DNA of 64,000 nucleotides from Flavobacterium branchiophilum NBRC 15030 = ATCC 35035 (GCF_002217205.1 NZ_MUGT01000007.1:1-64000), one strand, 5' to 3'; counted from the stretch's first letter, positions 53,560-63,114 are shown. The notes: generated by a model from the sequence alone, not told the origin. A program made the numbers and translations.

Positions 53560-54264
53560 TTATTCATTATGATATACTATACTATGACAAGCAACAATTG
53601 CGGCTGTTTCTGTTCGCAATCGGGTATTACCCAAACTTACGGGTACAAAATTTTCTGCCAGTGCTGCTTGGATTTCTGAGGTTGAAAAATCGCCTTCAGG
53701 ACCAATTAACATTAAAATATTATGATTACTTTTCATCACACTTTTTAAAGTGTTCTTTTGATCATTTTCACAATGTGCAATATATTTTTGACCTTCAAAA
53801 GTTTGTTTCAAAAAAGTTTTAAGAGGTATTGCTGCATTCAATTTGGGTAAATAATATTGATTGGATTGTTTCATGGCTGCTAAAATTATTTTCTCAAAAC
53901 GATCATTTTTAATAATTTTTCTTTCAGAATGATCACATATTATAGGTGTTATTTCATCAATACCAATTTCAGTTGCTTTTTCTAAAAACCATTCAAATCT
54001 TTCATTCATTTTTGTAGGGGCAACGGCTAAATGAATTTTATATTTTTTTGGACTAATTTCTTTACAATCGTTGATATTTACAGTACATTTTGATTCAGAT
54101 TCTAATATGATTTCACATTCAAATAAAAAGCCTTTGCCATTTGTTACATATAAAATATCGTTTAGTTTTTTTCTTAACACTTTGATAATGTGTTTGCTTT
54201 CTTCTTTATCAAAACAAAATGTGATTGTTTCTTGATCTATATCTGGATTATAAAATAATTGCAT
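53560..54264 (-). CDS. rsmE: 16S rRNA (uracil-1498-N3)-methyltransferase
   Basis: A 234-residue SPOUT methyltransferase. The ATG at 54264 gives MQLFYNPDI, the expected N-terminus; an upstream TTG would overlap tsaD. It has an N-terminal PUA-like domain (ESKHIIKVLRKKLND) and the C-terminal trefoil knot (LMLIGPEGDFSTSEIQAA; SLGNTRLRTETAAI). It methylates U1498 in the decoding region. Adjacent to tsaD with a one-base gap, forming a translation-related pair. Confidence 0.94.
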   Translation of the reverse strand: MQLFYNPDIDQETITFCFDKEESKHIIKVLRKKLNDILYVTNGKGFLFECEIILESESKCTVNINDCKEISPKKYKIHLAVAPTKMNERFEWFLEKATEIGIDEITPIICDHSERKIIKNDRFEKIILAAMKQSNQYYLPKLNAAIPLKTFLKQTFEGQKYIAHCENDQKNTLKSVMKSNHNILMLIGPEGDFSTSEIQAALAENFVPVSLGNTRLRTETAAIVACHSIVYHNE

Positions 54265-54265
54265 A

Positions 54266-55288
54266 TTAAAATTCAATTCTTGCTTTTGAAACTACAGATG
54301 TGTTTTCAAAATTTTGGGTTAAATATTTTTGATACCCCACAATACCTATCATTGCGGCATTATCTGTGGTATATTCAAATTTTGGAATATAGGTTTTCCA
54401 GCCATATTTTTTTTCAGCATTTTTTAGAGTTTGTCTAATGCCAGAATTGGCCGATACTCCTCCGCCAATGGCAATTTGTTTGATGCCAGTTGCTTTGACT
54501 GCTAATTTTAATTTGTCCATCAAAATTTCGACTATGGTGTGTTGAATGGAAGCACAAATGTCGTTTAAATGGTCATTGATAAAATTGGGATTAATGGCTT
54601 GTTGTTTTTGGATAAAATATAAAATAGCCGTTTTCAAACCTGAAAAACTAAAGTCTAAATGTGGCACTTTTGGTTTTGTAAATACAAATGCTTTTGGATT
54701 GCCTTTTTGAGCATATTGGTCTATCAATGGGCCTCCAGGATAGGGCAGGCCTAGTATTTTGGCACTTTTGTCAAAGGCTTCGCCAACGGCATCATCTGTT
54801 GTTTGACCGATAATTTCCATGTCAAAGAAATCTTTTACACAAACAATTTGAGTATGTCCACCTGAAATTGTTAAGGCCAAAAATGGAAAAGTTGGTTTGT
54901 CAAATTCTGGTTCATCTATGAAATGTGCTACAATATGGGCGTGCATGTGATTGACTGCTATTAGCGGAATTTGAAGTGCCAAAGCCATTGATTTGGCAAA
55001 CGACCCACCAACAAGCAACGACCCCATGAGTCCTGGCCCTTGTGTAAAAGCAATTGCATGGAGTTGCGATGGGCTAATTTGGGCTTTTTTTAGTGCTGTG
55101 TCAATAACTGGAACAATGTTTTGTTGATGGGCTCTCGAGGCAAGTTCTGGCACTACGCCACCATATTGTTTATGAATCAATTGGTTAGCTACAACGTTTG
55201 ACAAAACTTTGTCGTTTTGCAAAACGGCTGCAGCGGTATCATCGCAGGAACTTTCGATGGCAAGAATATAGACGTTTTTATTTTGCAT
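54266..55288 (-). CDS. tsaD: tRNA N6-threonylcarbamoyladenosine transferase TsaD
   Basis: A 340-residue ASKHA-fold protein that places threonylcarbamoyl on A37 of ANN-decoding tRNAs with TsaB and TsaE. The family motifs are AIESSCDDTAAAV at the N-terminus, NHMHAHIVAH with the metal histidines, SGGHTQIV, and TDNAAMIGIVGY at the end. Normal length. It is divergent from the TamB-like gene. Confidence 0.97.
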   Translation of the reverse strand: MQNKNVYILAIESSCDDTAAAVLQNDKVLSNVVANQLIHKQYGGVVPELASRAHQQNIVPVIDTALKKAQISPSQLHAIAFTQGPGLMGSLLVGGSFAKSMALALQIPLIAVNHMHAHIVAHFIDEPEFDKPTFPFLALTISGGHTQIVCVKDFFDMEIIGQTTDDAVGEAFDKSAKILGLPYPGGPLIDQYAQKGNPKAFVFTKPKVPHLDFSFSGLKTAILYFIQKQQAINPNFINDHLNDICASIQHTIVEILMDKLKLAVKATGIKQIAIGGGVSANSGIRQTLKNAEKKYGWKTYIPKFEYTTDNAAMIGIVGYQKYLTQNFENTSVVSKARIEF

Positions 55289-55417
55289 ATAAAAGGCACG
55301 ATTTTTGTGTATTATTGCTATTATATATGTAAAAATTTTTAATTTTACAGCGGTTTACAAAATTATAGTTTTATTTCTATTTTTAAACTAATAATATTTA
55401 ATTTCTCAAAAAAAAAA

Positions 55418-58400
55418 TTGATCAAAAAAATTCAAAAAATAACAGCCCGTTTATTATTAGGCATTCTTTTACTTATATTAGTATCAGGAATACTGCTTTG
55501 TTTACCTTTTGTTCAAACTGCTTTAGGGCATTATTTTACAAATAAAATCAACCAAAAATATAAAACAAACATCAATATAGAGCAACTTACTTTTACAGCA
55601 TTTGGAGGGGTAAAAATGCAGCATGTATTGATTAAAGATTATAAAAACGACACCTTAATATATTCTAAACATCTGAATACTAATATATTAGATGGGCGTA
55701 GATTGCTTGATGGCGACTTGCTTTTTGGATCCATTTATTTAGATGGTTTTTATTTGAATTTAAAAACCTATAAAGGACAAAACGATAGTAATTTGGATCG
55801 ATTTATAGATGCTTTTGACGATGGAACCAAATCTACAAGTCCTTTTTTGATGCAAGCCAAAGCCGTTTCTATTGCAAATGCAAGGTTTTTGCTTACAGAT
55901 GAAAACAGGAAAAACCCTAAAGATTTAGATTTAAAAAAATTAAATACCCAATTTAAAAATTTTCAAATTTTAGGGCCCAATGTAACTATGGATATTCCTA
56001 AAATGTCTTTTTTGGACCATCGTGGTTTGTTTGTAACAAATATGTCCACCTTATTTTCTTATACAAAAAAACAAATCAAACTTTTAAATTTAGATGTAAC
56101 TACCACAGAATCAGCACTAAAAGGACAAGTTATTTTGAATTATGAACGAAAAGACTTTGCCGATTTTAATAATAAGGTGCTGTTTGATGTCATGATCAAC
56201 GATGCCAATTTGGCTACTAACGACATTAGATTTTTTTATGATGAAATTGGAAAAAATCAAAAGTTTAATTTAAAAGCAACACTTCGTGGGACTCTTAATA
56301 ATTTGTATGCCTCACAATTGAAATTGATAGACGATAAAAACACTCAAATTATTGGAAATGTTCAATTTAAAAATTTATTTGGCAAAGAATATCAAAAGTT
56401 TTATATGAAAGGTACTTTTGATAAAGTAGCATCAAATTATTCAAATCTGATTCAGTTATTACCCAATGTTTTAGGCAAAAATTTACCCTCGAATATTGCA
56501 AAATTAGGTCAGTTTTCATTAAAAGGCGATGCAGAAATTACCGTTAGTACCATAAAAACAAAATTCAATTTGTTGTCTGATTTAGGAGGAATAAGTTCTG
56601 ATTTGGCAATGACCAATATCAATCACATAGACAATGCCAGTTATCAAGGAAATATCATGTTGGATGCCTTTGATTTGGGTACATTTGTAAACGAACCCAA
56701 TTTAGGCAAAGTAAGCCTTGATTTGGATGTAAATGGTAATGGTTTTGTTCAAAAGTATTTGAATACTAAGTTTTTAGGAAATGTTACTGCCATACAATAT
56801 CATGGCTACAATTATACAAATGTGGTAGTAAACGGACAATATGAAAAATCATTGTTTCAAGGTCAATTGAGTGTAAACGACCCTAATTTGTTATTGGATT
56901 TTGATGGCATAGTCGATTTGGGTTCTCAAAACAAGCATTATGATTTTAATGCCAAAATAGGTTTTGCCAATCTTAAAAAATTGAATTTTATTTCAGATCC
57001 CATTTCAAACCTAAAAGGAAATATTACCATTGATGTTGCTGGAAATTCTATTGATAATTTAATAGGACACGTCAATTTTAATCAATTAGAATATCAAAAT
57101 CCAAAAAATGTATATTATTTTGAAGATTTTGAATTTGAATCAAGTTTCGACGATCAGAAAGTAAGAACAATTTCGGTTAATTCGCCAGATATTATTGAAG
57201 GAAAAGTGGTTGGAAAATTTCAATTTAGCATGTTGCAAAAAATGCTTGAAAATGCTTTGGGTAGTTTATACACTAATTATAAACCAAACATCATTCCAAA
57301 AGGGCAATATTTGAAGTTTGATTTTAATATTTACAATAAAATAATAGAAATTTTTTATCCTGAAATTCAAATTGGAAACCAAACCGTGATGAATGGCAGT
57401 ATGAATTCAGACAATAATGGATTTAAGATGAATTTTAAATCGCCCGAAATAAAAGCATATCAAAATGTTTTTGATAAAATAGACATCCAAATAGACAATA
57501 AAAATCCGTTGTATAATGCTTATATTCAAATGGATAGCATTAAAACAGATGGTTATAAAATGAGCGATTTTAGTTTGATTAACATTACCAAAAAAGACTC
57601 CTTATTGTTAAGAACCGAATTTAAAGGAGGAAAAAAAGGCCGTGATTTTTTTAAACTGAATTTGTACCATACTTTAAATAAAGACCGAAAAAACGTAGTT
57701 GGAATATTGAAATCGGAGGTTAAATTTAAGGAAAGTTTGTGGTTTTTGAACGAAAAAGAAACAGCCGACAATAATGTAGTGTTTGATAAAGGATTTCATA
57801 ATTTCGATTTTAATAACTTAGTCCTTTCGCACGATGACGAAAAAATTTCATTGAATGGAAATTTACAAAGCAAAACCCAAAAAGATTTACAATTGCGGTT
57901 TGAACACGTAAAGTTAAATGAAATTACACCAGAGTTAGAGGCTTTTAAATTTGATGGTGTTTTAGATGGCGAAGTCAATTTGAAGCAAATAAACAGTATT
58001 TATCAGCCAAAATCCGATGTAACCATTACAAATTTAAAGGTTAATGCAATTGATTTAGGCAATTTGAATTTAGCCATTGCTGGCGATGATGCTTTCCAAA
58101 AATTCAATATTTTGTCGAGTATCGAAAATAAAAATGTAGCCTCTTTTGTAGCCAAAGGCGATTTATCTGTTATAGATAACAAAACACAAATCAATTTAGA
58201 TTTGAATTTTGACCAATTCAATTTAGGAATTCTAGGTGGTATAGGAGGCACAACAATTTCTGATATTAAAGGATTTGCAACAGGACAGGCAAAACTAAGG
58301 GGCAACGTTACAGACATGGACATAGATGGAAAATTGTATGTAAAAAATGCTGGACTCAAAATACCTTATTTGAATACCGCTTTTGGATTTGATGACAACA

Positions 58401-59929
58401 GTATAGTTACCATTACAAAAGACCAATTTATTTTTGACCATCTCAATTTGCAAGATGTTGTTTACAAAACCCGTGGACAATTGAATGGCTACATCCAGCA
58501 CAAAAAATTTGACAATTGGCAATTGAATTTAGAAGTTGCCTCCAAAAATATAATAGCCATAGACACACAAGACCACGACGATGCAGCCTATTATGGAAAA
58601 GCATTTATCGATGGAAAAGCACAAATCAAAGGTCCGGTAGCTTCGTTAGTGATTAACGTTAATGCCAAATCCAACAAAGGAACTCAAATTAAAATCCCTA
58701 TTAGCGATGCTGCTGCGGTAGGTGATAATGATTATATCCATTTTACAACACCAAAAGAAAAAGAAAACATCAAAAAAGGCATTGTTGCCACTCGAAATTA
58801 TGATGGATTAGAAATGAATTTTGATTTAGACATCAATCAAAATGCCGAAATAGAAGTAATTTTAGACAAAAACACAGGACACAGAATGTCTGGAAAAGGG
58901 CTTGGTTCATTAAATTTGGCCATCAATACATTAGGCAAATTCAATATGACAGGTGACTTTATTATATTTGAAGGAAAATATTTTTTCAAATACTATGGAT
59001 TAATCGATAAAACATTTGATGTAAAAAAAGGAGGGACTATTGCTTGGCAAGGCGACCCATTAAAAGCAGAACTCAATTTAGAAGCAGTTTACAACAATAT
59101 TTGGGCAAATCCAGCGGCATTATTGGACAATAATTTGAGTACTGTAAATAAAAAAGTACCTGTTTCGGTAACCATTGGGATAACGGGCAATATGAGCCAT
59201 CCTGAATCAGATTTTGCAATTGATTTTCCTACAGTAAGCCCAATATTAAAATCAGAGCTTCAAACCAAACTTGATGACAAAGACATTAGACAAAAACAAG
59301 CCCTGATATTGCTTGGTACAGGAAGTTTTTTAAGCCAAGACGGAATCAATCAATCGTCGATGGTTACTAGCAATTTGTTTGAAAAAGTAAGTAGTTTATT
59401 CGACGATTTGTTTACAGATGCAAATAGTAAAATCAAAGTCAATTTAATTTATAACCAAGCCGATAAAACACCAGGACTAGAAAATACAAGTAGGGTAGGA
59501 GTGTCGGGCGTTTATCAATTTAACGATAGAATTACCATCAACGGACAATTTGGAGTGCCTGTTGGAGGAGTAAGCCAAACAGCTGTAGTAGGAAATATCG
59601 AAATCAGATACAGAGTAAATGATGATGGTTCTTTTAATTTTACCATGTTTAATAAAGAAAACGAAGTTACCTACATTGGCGAAGGAATAGGATACACTCA
59701 AGGCCTAGGAATTAGCTATGAAGTAGATTTTAATAAATTCCAAGAATTGATCAACAAAATTTTTAAAGGAGCCAAAAAAATCAATAACAACCTCAATACC
59801 AAAGAGTTGCCAAAAAGTAAAAAATTAGAAAAAAACAATTCAAATCAGAAAAAAGAACAAGAAACACCACCCATAAATAAAGAAGCTGTTTTGAATAAAG
59901 AAGCCGTTTTGAATAAAGAAGGTATGTAG
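55418..59929 (+). CDS. TamB-like (DUF490) translocation/lipid-transport protein, TTG start
   Basis: A 1503-residue AsmA-like bridge protein. The TTG at 55418 is taken as start because only it includes the inner-membrane anchor (RLLLGILLLILVSGILLCLPF); no ATG precedes that segment in frame. The long middle is repeating beta-strand sequence, as in a TamB groove. The C-terminal DUF490/TamB domain covers about residues 1130-1450 (DFIIFEGKYFFKYYGLIDKTFDVKKGGT; VPVSVTIGITGNMSHPESDFAIDFP). The tail is Lys/Asn-rich with a duplicated six-residue unit NKEAVL. Such proteins carry phospholipid or support outer-membrane assembly. Confidence 0.92.
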   Translation: MIKKIQKITARLLLGILLLILVSGILLCLPFVQTALGHYFTNKINQKYKTNINIEQLTFTAFGGVKMQHVLIKDYKNDTLIYSKHLNTNILDGRRLLDGDLLFGSIYLDGFYLNLKTYKGQNDSNLDRFIDAFDDGTKSTSPFLMQAKAVSIANARFLLTDENRKNPKDLDLKKLNTQFKNFQILGPNVTMDIPKMSFLDHRGLFVTNMSTLFSYTKKQIKLLNLDVTTTESALKGQVILNYERKDFADFNNKVLFDVMINDANLATNDIRFFYDEIGKNQKFNLKATLRGTLNNLYASQLKLIDDKNTQIIGNVQFKNLFGKEYQKFYMKGTFDKVASNYSNLIQLLPNVLGKNLPSNIAKLGQFSLKGDAEITVSTIKTKFNLLSDLGGISSDLAMTNINHIDNASYQGNIMLDAFDLGTFVNEPNLGKVSLDLDVNGNGFVQKYLNTKFLGNVTAIQYHGYNYTNVVVNGQYEKSLFQGQLSVNDPNLLLDFDGIVDLGSQNKHYDFNAKIGFANLKKLNFISDPISNLKGNITIDVAGNSIDNLIGHVNFNQLEYQNPKNVYYFEDFEFESSFDDQKVRTISVNSPDIIEGKVVGKFQFSMLQKMLENALGSLYTNYKPNIIPKGQYLKFDFNIYNKIIEIFYPEIQIGNQTVMNGSMNSDNNGFKMNFKSPEIKAYQNVFDKIDIQIDNKNPLYNAYIQMDSIKTDGYKMSDFSLINITKKDSLLLRTEFKGGKKGRDFFKLNLYHTLNKDRKNVVGILKSEVKFKESLWFLNEKETADNNVVFDKGFHNFDFNNLVLSHDDEKISLNGNLQSKTQKDLQLRFEHVKLNEITPELEAFKFDGVLDGEVNLKQINSIYQPKSDVTITNLKVNAIDLGNLNLAIAGDDAFQKFNILSSIENKNVASFVAKGDLSVIDNKTQINLDLNFDQFNLGILGGIGGTTISDIKGFATGQAKLRGNVTDMDIDGKLYVKNAGLKIPYLNTAFGFDDNSIVTITKDQFIFDHLNLQDVVYKTRGQLNGYIQHKKFDNWQLNLEVASKNIIAIDTQDHDDAAYYGKAFIDGKAQIKGPVASLVINVNAKSNKGTQIKIPISDAAAVGDNDYIHFTTPKEKENIKKGIVATRNYDGLEMNFDLDINQNAEIEVILDKNTGHRMSGKGLGSLNLAINTLGKFNMTGDFIIFEGKYFFKYYGLIDKTFDVKKGGTIAWQGDPLKAELNLEAVYNNIWANPAALLDNNLSTVNKKVPVSVTIGITGNMSHPESDFAIDFPTVSPILKSELQTKLDDKDIRQKQALILLGTGSFLSQDGINQSSMVTSNLFEKVSSLFDDLFTDANSKIKVNLIYNQADKTPGLENTSRVGVSGVYQFNDRITINGQFGVPVGGVSQTAVVGNIEIRYRVNDDGSFNFTMFNKENEVTYIGEGIGYTQGLGISYEVDFNKFQELINKIFKGAKKINNNLNTKELPKSKKLEKNNSNQKKEQETPPINKEAVLNKEAVLNKEGM

Positions 59930-60183
59930 CCTCAATAAATTGAAATGTACTGATACCATCTTGTGTATAGCAATTTTAAAACCTTTTTCAAAATAAGATT
60001 ATTATTACATATATATATAAATATTAATTATATCTAAACAAATTTTATTTACTTTTTTTATATAGTTCAAATTATTTGTTTCTACGGAACCTATACCTAC
60101 AAATTCGATACAGCAAAAAACCAAACAATAGATTAAATCAACAAAATCCAATACAGCAACCAACACCAAAACCATTAGGGCAT

Positions 60184-60248
60184 GCCGGCAAAAAAAAGAA
60201 AGCCCCCACGCCCCAAACCCTTCAGGCGGGGCTTCCTTTTTTTGCCGT
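60184..60248. repeat. GC-rich hairpin in the right intergenic region
   Basis: Long inverted repeat with arms GGCAAAAAAAAGAAAGCCCC (about 60187-60206) and GGGGCTTCCTTTTTTTGCCG (about 60228-60247), one mismatch, and a loop of about 21 bases. It is far richer in GC than its surroundings, as is the following stretch to about 60330 (catggtgccttgctctatccctcatgcgggc), which recalls flavobacterial repeat DNA. The frame on the minus strand across it is not a credible gene. Confidence 0.6.
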
Positions 60249-60249
60249 C

Positions 60250-60850
60250 GGGCTATCACGAGCACATGGTGCCTTGCTCTATCCCTCATGCGGGCAACCC
60301 CCAACAGGCAGTCTCCACACACGAAAGTTTTTTTAAAACTTCTTTTTTTTCGTTCTCCCACTTTTAATTTCTTGTTTCTAACTTCAAACCTCGTACCTCT
60401 AACTTCCTACTTGGTATTGGAATAAAAAAAATGTAAAAATAGTTTTCAGAAATAAAAAAAATGTTTTATGTTTGCAATGGATATACGAGTTGATAAAAAC
60501 AAAAGTAAATTTTACATTTAAAATAAATTAAAGTTAGCAAACCATTTTTAACAAACCCTATTCAAGCAGCTTTTTTTTCAAAAACAAGATGACCTACAAA
60601 AAATGTAGCGACCTTTCATCCATAGCCCAAGGGCGACTTTCAGTTAGACTCCCACAAGAGTAACCCTGAACATACAGCAACAAACTGCTGGCACAATTTT
60701 GAAAAAAATAAGTTGTAATGATACGTTTGTTTTACGATAATATTTATTCATGTGGCTTTTTTATAAAAAAGTTGCATAGTATTTTTTTTGTTTGTACATT
60801 TGTGAAGTGGATATAGAATGTTAAAAACGCAATAACTTTCGTATATCTAC
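60250..60850. other. Gene-free region with repeat-like blocks
   Basis: No credible gene. Besides the GC-rich block to about 60330, a second compositionally distinct stretch at about 60590-60700 (atgtagcgacctttcatcc through cagcaacaaactgctgg) holds small hairpins such as CTACAAAAAATGTAG and cagcaacaaactgctg. I cannot identify it; it may be a remnant of a mobile or repeat element. Confidence 0.35.
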
Positions 60851-60852
60851 TA

Positions 60853-60870
60853 GTTAGGTGCTAGTATAAC
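60853..60870 (+). repeat. Cassette-boundary-like motif (left end)
   Basis: GTTAGGTGCTAG matches the integron core-site consensus GTTRRRY at its start. It is the near-exact reverse complement of the boundary CAGCACCTAAC at 62201-62211, at the other end of the following gene. AGTATAAC follows directly, the complement of the GTTATAC found at 62330-62336. Confidence 0.45.
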
Positions 60871-60887
60871 AGAAAAAAACGTATAAA

Positions 60888-62210
60888 ATGAACAGTCATT
60901 TAAACATATTTAAAACATATACAAATTCTTTTAGAACATATCAATTAGAAAATGATTTAACAAGAGCCTTTGCAATAACACTTCAAGAAGATTCAATGTT
61001 TTTCAATGAGGTTTTAAAAGAAATTTTTAAAAATTCAAAGTTTTACAGTCAGTTATTTGAGTCATTAGAGAGTGAGACTTCAATCTCTATAGACATACAA
61101 AAAGCAGCTAGTAAAATAAATGACTTTGAACATATTTTTGCTATAACATTAAGTGAAAGTTTTATTGGAAATTTTTGGGATAAAAATCATAATAGAAAAT
61201 ACGACCCAATATGTGATTTAGTTATTGAAATTAATGGGGTGTACTTAATTATAGAAGCAAAAAGAGATAGTGTTGATTGTACAGCACAACTTTACAACCA
61301 GATATTGAATGTTGTAAGTACAAATGAAAATAACATATTTTCGCTAAACGAAGCTGAACACGGAAAATTGATTACACCATATGACTTAAACTGGTCAAAA
61401 TTAATGTCAATAGCAGTTAAAGTTTTGAGTTTTCAGAAATCATTTGGCAACACAAATAGGTTTCTTAATGATTTCGTTGCATTAGTTAAAAGTCATAATT
61501 TTAGATGGTTACCTGAATCACCAATTAACGCATTAAATTCATCCAATAGAAATTCAATATTAAGGAGAATAGATTCTGCTATCATTGAGGTGGCAAAAAA
61601 CAATAACGAAATTGAAAAACTTCATTATAATGATAGACTGGGTATTGTTTTTACAAAAAATTGGGCACAAGAAATTTTATTTAATATTAATCAAGATGGA
61701 GACTTAACCGTTGCTATCTATCCAGGTAACACAAAATCTCAAGGACATTCATTGTTTTCTAAAAATCCAAACTTTAACAAACAAGTTGTAATATTTAATG
61801 AAGCATATGAAGTGTCAAAGACCTATCATATAAAGTTTACAAGTTTTCAAAAATATTTTACTGGATTATGGTTTGGAGAAAATTCAATGAAAGAGAACCT
61901 TTACACAAGAGATTATTTTTACAAATATACTGGACGTAAGAAAAGAGGTGATGATTGGGCAGAACTTGGAAATTTATTTGACAACTGTTTAGATTATAAC
62001 TGGAGAGAACAATGTAACTGGCAAAATAAAATAGAAAAATCGGGTAAAAATCAATTTGATATTTCCTTTGGCTATGAAGTAGTAATAAAAATTCCTTTTA
62101 CTAAACTTAAAGAATTAGATACTGAACAATCAAACTTGACAAACTTAACGAATTTAATAACGGAAATTAATTCAGTTTTCAAGAATAATTTACTAAATAC
62201 CAGCACCTAA
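60888..62210 (+). CDS. PD-(D/E)XK nuclease-superfamily protein in a cassette-like unit
   Basis: A 440-residue soluble protein. An N-terminal E-N-x-L-T motif (LENDLTRAFA, Glu21) precedes a canonical PD-(D/E)XK core: Asp110 in DPICDLVIE, then LIIEAKRD with Glu123 and Lys125, and a following helix DCTAQLYNQI. The C-terminal 250 residues are unassigned and could bind DNA or a partner (ends TKLKELDTEQSNLTNL). No methyltransferase gene is adjacent. Its stop codon TAA lies inside the boundary CAGCACCTAAC, and a long palindrome follows immediately. Probably a restriction-like or defence nuclease acquired horizontally; target unknown. Confidence 0.8.
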   Translation: MNSHLNIFKTYTNSFRTYQLENDLTRAFAITLQEDSMFFNEVLKEIFKNSKFYSQLFESLESETSISIDIQKAASKINDFEHIFAITLSESFIGNFWDKNHNRKYDPICDLVIEINGVYLIIEAKRDSVDCTAQLYNQILNVVSTNENNIFSLNEAEHGKLITPYDLNWSKLMSIAVKVLSFQKSFGNTNRFLNDFVALVKSHNFRWLPESPINALNSSNRNSILRRIDSAIIEVAKNNNEIEKLHYNDRLGIVFTKNWAQEILFNINQDGDLTVAIYPGNTKSQGHSLFSKNPNFNKQVVIFNEAYEVSKTYHIKFTSFQKYFTGLWFGENSMKENLYTRDYFYKYTGRKKRGDDWAELGNLFDNCLDYNWREQCNWQNKIEKSGKNQFDISFGYEVVIKIPFTKLKELDTEQSNLTNLTNLITEINSVFKNNLLNTST

Positions 62211-62330
62211 CCGCATATTTATGAAATGGCGGGTTCAGTGCTAAAAGTAAGCTTTCTGCATCAAAGAAAGTTAAGTGCTAAAATGAAAAATCCGTTTTCA
62301 AAAGCCGCCACTTCATAAATATGCAAAACG
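62201..62330 (+). repeat. attC-like palindrome 1
   Basis: CAGCACCTAAC (62201-62211, containing an RYYYAAC-type box) is followed by a 21-base arm (62213-62233, starting GCATATTTATGAA). Its inverted copy is at 62304-62324 (19 of 21 match), then AAAACG and TTATAC. Total size, imperfect stem and box placement resemble an integron attC recombination site. No integrase gene is in the window. Confidence 0.5.
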
Positions 62331-62335
62331 TTATA

Positions 62336-62436
62336 CTGTGAAAAAACTCAAAATGAGTCTTTGAGAATTGGCTGTATGGAATTTTTCTCCGACAGGTATC
62401 CGAATTCTTTCTCTTTTTGAGTTGGTTTTTTCACAG
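62336..62436. repeat. Palindrome 2 of the cassette-like region
   Basis: CTGTGAAAAAACTCAAAA (62336-62353) pairs with TTTTTGAG..TTTTTTCACAG (62414-62436), leaving a three-base bulge. It is followed by ACTGACGTTGTGCGC. The inner sequence has further partial pairings and no reading frame. Confidence 0.6.
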
Positions 62437-62452
62437 ACTGACGTTGTGCGCC

Positions 62453-62511
62453 ATTTCCCCTAGACTCACGCTCTGACCCCGTAAGCTAACGGTACGAAAG
62501 GGGAAAAATTA
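62453..62511. repeat. Palindrome 3 of the cassette-like region
   Basis: ATTTCCCC near 62453 pairs with GGGGAAAAAT near 62500, with a GC-richer loop (ctctgaccccgtaagctaacggtacg). It is the third consecutive hairpin between the nuclease gene and the SRPBCC gene, in a stretch of 480 bases that holds no gene. Confidence 0.5.
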
Positions 62512-62626
62512 AGAATAAAAAAATAATTATTGTAAATAATTGATCTACAAAACATTAATAAAACGTTAGTTAGAATTTTACAGAAACACCCAAAATTGGC
62601 AAAATGACTGAAAATTAAAAATAAAT

Positions 62627-62657
62627 TTGCTTATTATAAGTGCACGTATTATATTTG
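62627..62657 (+). promoter_or_regulatory. Putative promoter of the SRPBCC-MarR pair
   Basis: TTG at 62627-62629 and TATATTTG at 62650-62657 with 20 bases between, a good match to the Bacteroidota -33/-7 pattern. The SRPBCC start codon lies 33 bases downstream. Confidence 0.6.
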
Positions 62658-62690
62658 CACTTGCAATTATGTCAAGCAAAATATTTTAAT

Positions 62691-63107
62691 ATGTGGACAA
62701 CAGAAGTAAGTCGAAAAACGACAGCGTCAAAAGAACAAATTTGGAAATTGTGGACAGACGTTTCTAATTGGAATGTTTGGGACTCAGAAGTTGAAATTTC
62801 TGAACTATTTGGACAATTCCAAACAGGAACAAAAGGGATTTTAAAACCAGCAGGTGGGCCAAAAACAAAATTTGAAATGATTGAATGCACCAACTTCAAA
62901 TCATTTACCGACAGAAGTTTTTTACCACTTTGCAAAATGGACTTTATCCATACTATGACAGAAACCAAAGACGGGATTGAAATTACACATAAAGTTGTAA
63001 TGACAGGTTTTATGACTTTTTTGTTTTCAAAAGTAATTGGTAGCAAAATCAAAGTTGGACTACCTTTCGCAGTTGAGAAACTAATTAAGCTTGCAGAAAA
63101 AAACTAA
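62691..63107 (+). CDS. SRPBCC-family small-molecule-binding protein
   Basis: A 138-residue START/SRPBCC-like protein. The ATG at 62691 is chosen because it begins the typical strand MWTTEVSRKTTASKEQIWKLWTDVSNWNVWD and lies just after the promoter motif; the longer frame would start upstream of the -7 element. The deep hydrophobic pocket of this fold binds lipid-like or aromatic ligands. The MarR-type regulator gene follows after seven bases, so the two are likely co-expressed. Ligand unknown. Confidence 0.85.
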   Translation: MWTTEVSRKTTASKEQIWKLWTDVSNWNVWDSEVEISELFGQFQTGTKGILKPAGGPKTKFEMIECTNFKSFTDRSFLPLCKMDFIHTMTETKDGIEITHKVVMTGFMTFLFSKVIGSKIKVGLPFAVEKLIKLAEKN

Positions 63108-63114
63108 AACTATT

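Noticed and set aside
60005-60361. 118-residue minus-strand open reading frame
   Set aside because: It crosses the GC-rich hairpin repeat and very AT-rich DNA, with strongly uneven composition and no protein-like features.
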